Positions 62,052 through 64,000 of a stretch of 64,000 nucleotides of DNA are shown one piece after another. The notes under the pieces were generated by a model, which ran no database searches, was not told the origin of the DNA, and saw only the letters and a list, made by a program, of their open reading frames with translations. This DNA comes from Leptospira sp. GIMC2001 (GTDB lineage: Bacteria; Spirochaetota; Leptospiria; Leptospirales; Leptospiraceae): contig NZ_CP115468.1 of NCBI RefSeq assembly GCF_028462125.1, positions 2,013,097 to 2,077,096 of the forward strand, given 5' to 3'. Position 1 is the first letter of the stretch, and the number at the start of each line of letters is the position of its first letter. The translations under genes and the position numbers were made by a program.

Positions 62052-62633
62052 ATGGAAAATATTGTCATAGAACATTTTGAAGATTCGATCTTAACAAAAC
62101 AAAAACTCATCCAAGAATCTAAACAAGGAATTCTAGATGCTGGACTATTGCTTGCTGAGTGCTTACAGAATGGAAATAGAATTCTGATTTGTGGCAATGG
62201 AGGATCTTCCTGTGATGCAGCACATATTGCAGCAGAACTCGTTGTTCGGTATAAATCAGGAAATGATCGTAGAGCTCTTCCTGCTATGGCACTTGGAACT
62301 GATCATGCAGTCTTGACTGCTTGCGGCAATGATTATGGTTATGACGAAATCTTTTCTAGGCAAGTAGAAGCCTTTGGTGCAAAGGGAGATTGTCTGGTTG
62401 CGATTACAACATCTGGTAATTCAAATAATGTTATCAAAGCTATAGCAAAAGCGCAAGAACTAGGAATGTCTACCGTTGCATTACTTGGAGGCAATGGTGG
62501 AAAAATAAAAGGAATCTGTAATCGAGAAATCATTGTTCCTTCAACCGTGACTGCACGAATTCAAGAATCTCATATTCTGATTGGACATATATTTTGTTCT
62601 ATTATAGAGAAGAAATTATTTGACCTCAACTGA
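62052..62633 (+). CDS. gmhA: Phosphoheptose isomerase (sedoheptulose 7-phosphate isomerase)
   Basis: A 193-residue SIS-domain enzyme, the first step to ADP-heptose for the LPS inner core. Substrate-binding motifs are [39 protein letters not shown] and [13 protein letters not shown], with the final [12 protein letters not shown] segment that carries catalytic or metal ligands. Together with hldD at 5405 it covers the first and last steps of the heptose pathway in this window. Confidence 0.94.
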   Translation: MENIVIEHFEDSILTKQKLIQESKQGILDAGLLLAECLQNGNRILICGNGGSSCDAAHIAAELVVRYKSGNDRRALPAMALGTDHAVLTACGNDYGYDEIFSRQVEAFGAKGDCLVAITTSGNSNNVIKAIAKAQELGMSTVALLGGNGGKIKGICNREIIVPSTVTARIQESHILIGHIFCSIIEKKLFDLN

Positions 62634-63405
62634 GATTAAACCTGCACCAATTCTAGAAATTCAGGATCTCAGTATCACTGTTCGAACTGGTACAAAAATT
62701 TTGGATTCCTTTAGCTGGACTTTTGAACGAGGCAAAATCTATTCTTTGATTGGCGAATCTGGAAGTGGTAAGACTAGTTTTGCTTTTTCTCTATTCGGAA
62801 TCTTACCTAGACTTTCAAAAATTGATTATTCCAAATTCGACATTGGAGGAACTGATTGGAAGGTCTGGGAACAACGCGATTGGTTGAATCTTAGAGGCAA
62901 GAAGATTGCAATGATTCCTCAGAATCCAAATCTTGCTTTTCATCCCTATAGAACATTGGGAGACCAACTTATTGAATTCTTTGCGATTACCAATAATGAC
63001 TATGCAAAACCTGATCGAATTATCGAAATTCTAGAGAATTTTGGACTTAGGTCCCCAGAACAAGCTTTTGACTCACTTCCATCTCGTCTGTCGGGAGGGG
63101 AAAAACAAAGAATCTGCATTGCAATGGTGCATTTTTCAGGTGCAGAGATTATTGTTGCAGACGAACCTACAACCGCTTTAGATCCCATCCAAACCAAAAA
63201 AATTATGCAGTTATTGTTAAGGCCAGTTAAAGAAGAAAATAGAACCTTGATATTGATTACTCATAATTTAAAATTAATGAATAAAATCGCCGATGAAGTT
63301 ATGGTGATCAAAAATGGCAAAATGGTCGAAAAGAATATTAGATCATACGGTGAAATATTCTCGTTTAAATCTGAATATGCGCAGATGCTTATGGAAAATA
63401 TTTAG
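62620..63405 (+). CDS. ABC transporter ATP-binding protein (oligopeptide/nickel type)
   Basis: A 261-residue ATPase domain. Walker A is GESGSGKTS (45-53), the Q-loop region is [19 protein letters not shown], the signature LSGGEKQR and Walker [14 protein letters not shown]. The Q-loop wording is close to DppD/OppD-type subunits. The TTG start at 62620 overlaps gmhA by 14 bp. No permease or binding-protein gene is in the window, so the rest of the transporter is either downstream or elsewhere. The iron-sulfur-like C-terminal extension of DppD is not present. Confidence 0.88.
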   Translation: MTSTEIKPAPILEIQDLSITVRTGTKILDSFSWTFERGKIYSLIGESGSGKTSFAFSLFGILPRLSKIDYSKFDIGGTDWKVWEQRDWLNLRGKKIAMIPQNPNLAFHPYRTLGDQLIEFFAITNNDYAKPDRIIEILENFGLRSPEQAFDSLPSRLSGGEKQRICIAMVHFSGAEIIVADEPTTALDPIQTKKIMQLLLRPVKEENRTLILITHNLKLMNKIADEVMVIKNGKMVEKNIRSYGEIFSFKSEYAQMLMENI

Positions 63406-63429
63406 TAGTTTGTTAGGTATAGTTTTTAC

Positions 63430-64000
63430 ATGCATGTAAGATTGTTCATCATTACGATTTTCTTTTTTCTGAATACATCTGCAGTCATATCCAAACCCAC
63501 TTTCATTTTTGAAGGTATCGATAAGTCAAAATTTCCCGAAATAGAAATCCGTATTCGTGAGAATATGAAAACAGATTTAGGAATTTCCAATCTTGTGGTT
63601 GCAGAAGAAATGGATGGACTCAGAACAATTCCTATAGACTTAGAAATTCATCGAGATGCTGTCTCTGAACCGATCCAATTGGTTGTCAGTATCCAACCAA
63701 CGGATTCCAAGGCAATCAACCAATGGAGCACCGATTTAGTCCTATCTCTTTCAACCGTCATTGAAAAAAAAGATCGCTTAGCTGTACATATCCAAGAAGA
63801 TAAAAGATTTCTTTTCCTTGCAAATCAATCAACCGACTCATTGCAATCGGGTTTTATATTGCCTTCTGTTGAGACGTATTCCAAAACTCTGGAATCGATT
63901 TCATTTCTGCTAGATAAACTCAGCGTCTCGGAACGCAAACCTCCGTTTTTGTTGATAGTATTGCATTCAAGAAAAATTCCAGATCGAGACAACCTAATTG
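63430..64000 (+). CDS. Exported protein of unknown function, 5' part only
   Basis: An ATG at 63430 opens a frame that runs off the window end; 190 residues are present. A signal peptide is clear (MHVRLFIITIFFFLNTSAV, cleavage near VIS). The mature part is alpha/beta-like (FIFEGIDKSKFPEIEIRIREN, NLVVAEEMDGLRTIPIDLEIH). Its end (PFLLIVLHSRKIPDRDNL) may begin a von Willebrand A-like or similar domain; this is a guess. It lies 24 bp after the ABC ATPase gene. Confidence 0.72.
   Translation, partial: MHVRLFIITIFFFLNTSAVISKPTFIFEGIDKSKFPEIEIRIRENMKTDLGISNLVVAEEMDGLRTIPIDLEIHRDAVSEPIQLVVSIQPTDSKAINQWSTDLVLSLSTVIEKKDRLAVHIQEDKRFLFLANQSTDSLQSGFILPSVETYSKTLESISFLLDKLSVSERKPPFLLIVLHSRKIPDRDNLI

Noticed and set aside
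62620..63405. Complete ABC transporter locus
   Set aside because: Only the ATPase is present; the following gene is an exported protein of unknown type, not a permease.

Overview
The window is a piece of a low-GC (roughly mid-30s percent by eye) spirochaete chromosome, almost certainly Leptospira. Pointers are a FlaB-type flagellin, FliM/FliN switch genes, a metY-metX-metW methionine cluster, leucine-rich-repeat and TSP3-like lipoproteins, heptose (LPS) genes, and a SemiSWEET that closely resembles, from memory, the structurally studied protein of Leptospira biflexa. A saprophytic lineage is plausible but not proven. Coding density is high and most genes sit in short directons with gaps of a few bases or overlapping starts and stops.

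Layout. 1-1.4 kb: 3' end of a glucose-1-phosphate thymidylyltransferase gene and a glycosyltransferase. 1.4-3.5 kb (minus): Dps and an App1-type HAD phosphatase. 3.6-6.4 kb: UbiD-family decarboxylase and HldD heptose epimerase. 6.4-10.9 kb (minus): RND transporter, peptide deformylase and an unknown protein, then tRNA-Ala. 11.1-14.5 kb: coiled-coil protein, a large GAF/PP2C/HATPase partner-switching regulator and its STAS antagonist. 14.6-19.0 kb: both subunits of an acyl-CoA carboxylase, closed by a clear terminator. 19.2-31.7 kb (minus): a long chemotaxis cluster, in transcription order ispH, PAS histidine kinase, REC-HATPase protein, cheY, STAS, cheA, mcp, cheW, cheD, cheB; cheB is split by a frameshift in an A8 tract. 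31.9-32.8 kb: flagellin with a structured leader and a strong terminator. 32.8-35.8 kb (minus): metYXW. 36-41.9 kb: predicted outer-membrane protein, RsmE, LRR protein, two exported or membrane proteins and an AAA+ ATPase. 42-45.9 kb: FliN, a TSP3-like lipoprotein, two SPFH proteins and NfeD. 45.9-52.9 kb (plus): haem-binding protein, ArgH, cyclophilin lipoprotein, two unknowns, FliM and a phosphodiesterase. 52.9-53.8 kb (minus): ferredoxin, SemiSWEET, QueF. 53.9-55.9 kb: GuaA, tRNA-Cys, tRNA-Leu. 55.9-57.4 kb: the only long gene-free stretch, full of structured repeats. 57.4-60.4 kb (minus): voltage-gated cation channel and an O-antigen-ligase-like protein. 60.4-64 kb (plus): glycosyltransferase, unknown, GmhA, ABC ATPase and the start of an exported protein.

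Themes. Motility and chemotaxis (che cluster, FlaB, FliM, FliN) and envelope carbohydrate synthesis (RmlA, HldD, GmhA, glycosyltransferases, O-antigen-ligase-like protein) dominate, mixed with core metabolism. No phage, transposase or CRISPR array was found.

Most worth following up: (1) a family of about 50-nt elements at 56.08-56.59 kb with a shared nested-hairpin architecture and a common apex, embedded in a 254-bp tandem duplication; (2) a bacterial voltage-gated channel whose selectivity filter carries the acidic pattern linked to calcium selectivity; (3) the A8 frameshift in cheB; (4) the single-polypeptide phosphatase plus kinase-like regulator at 11.5-14.2 kb.
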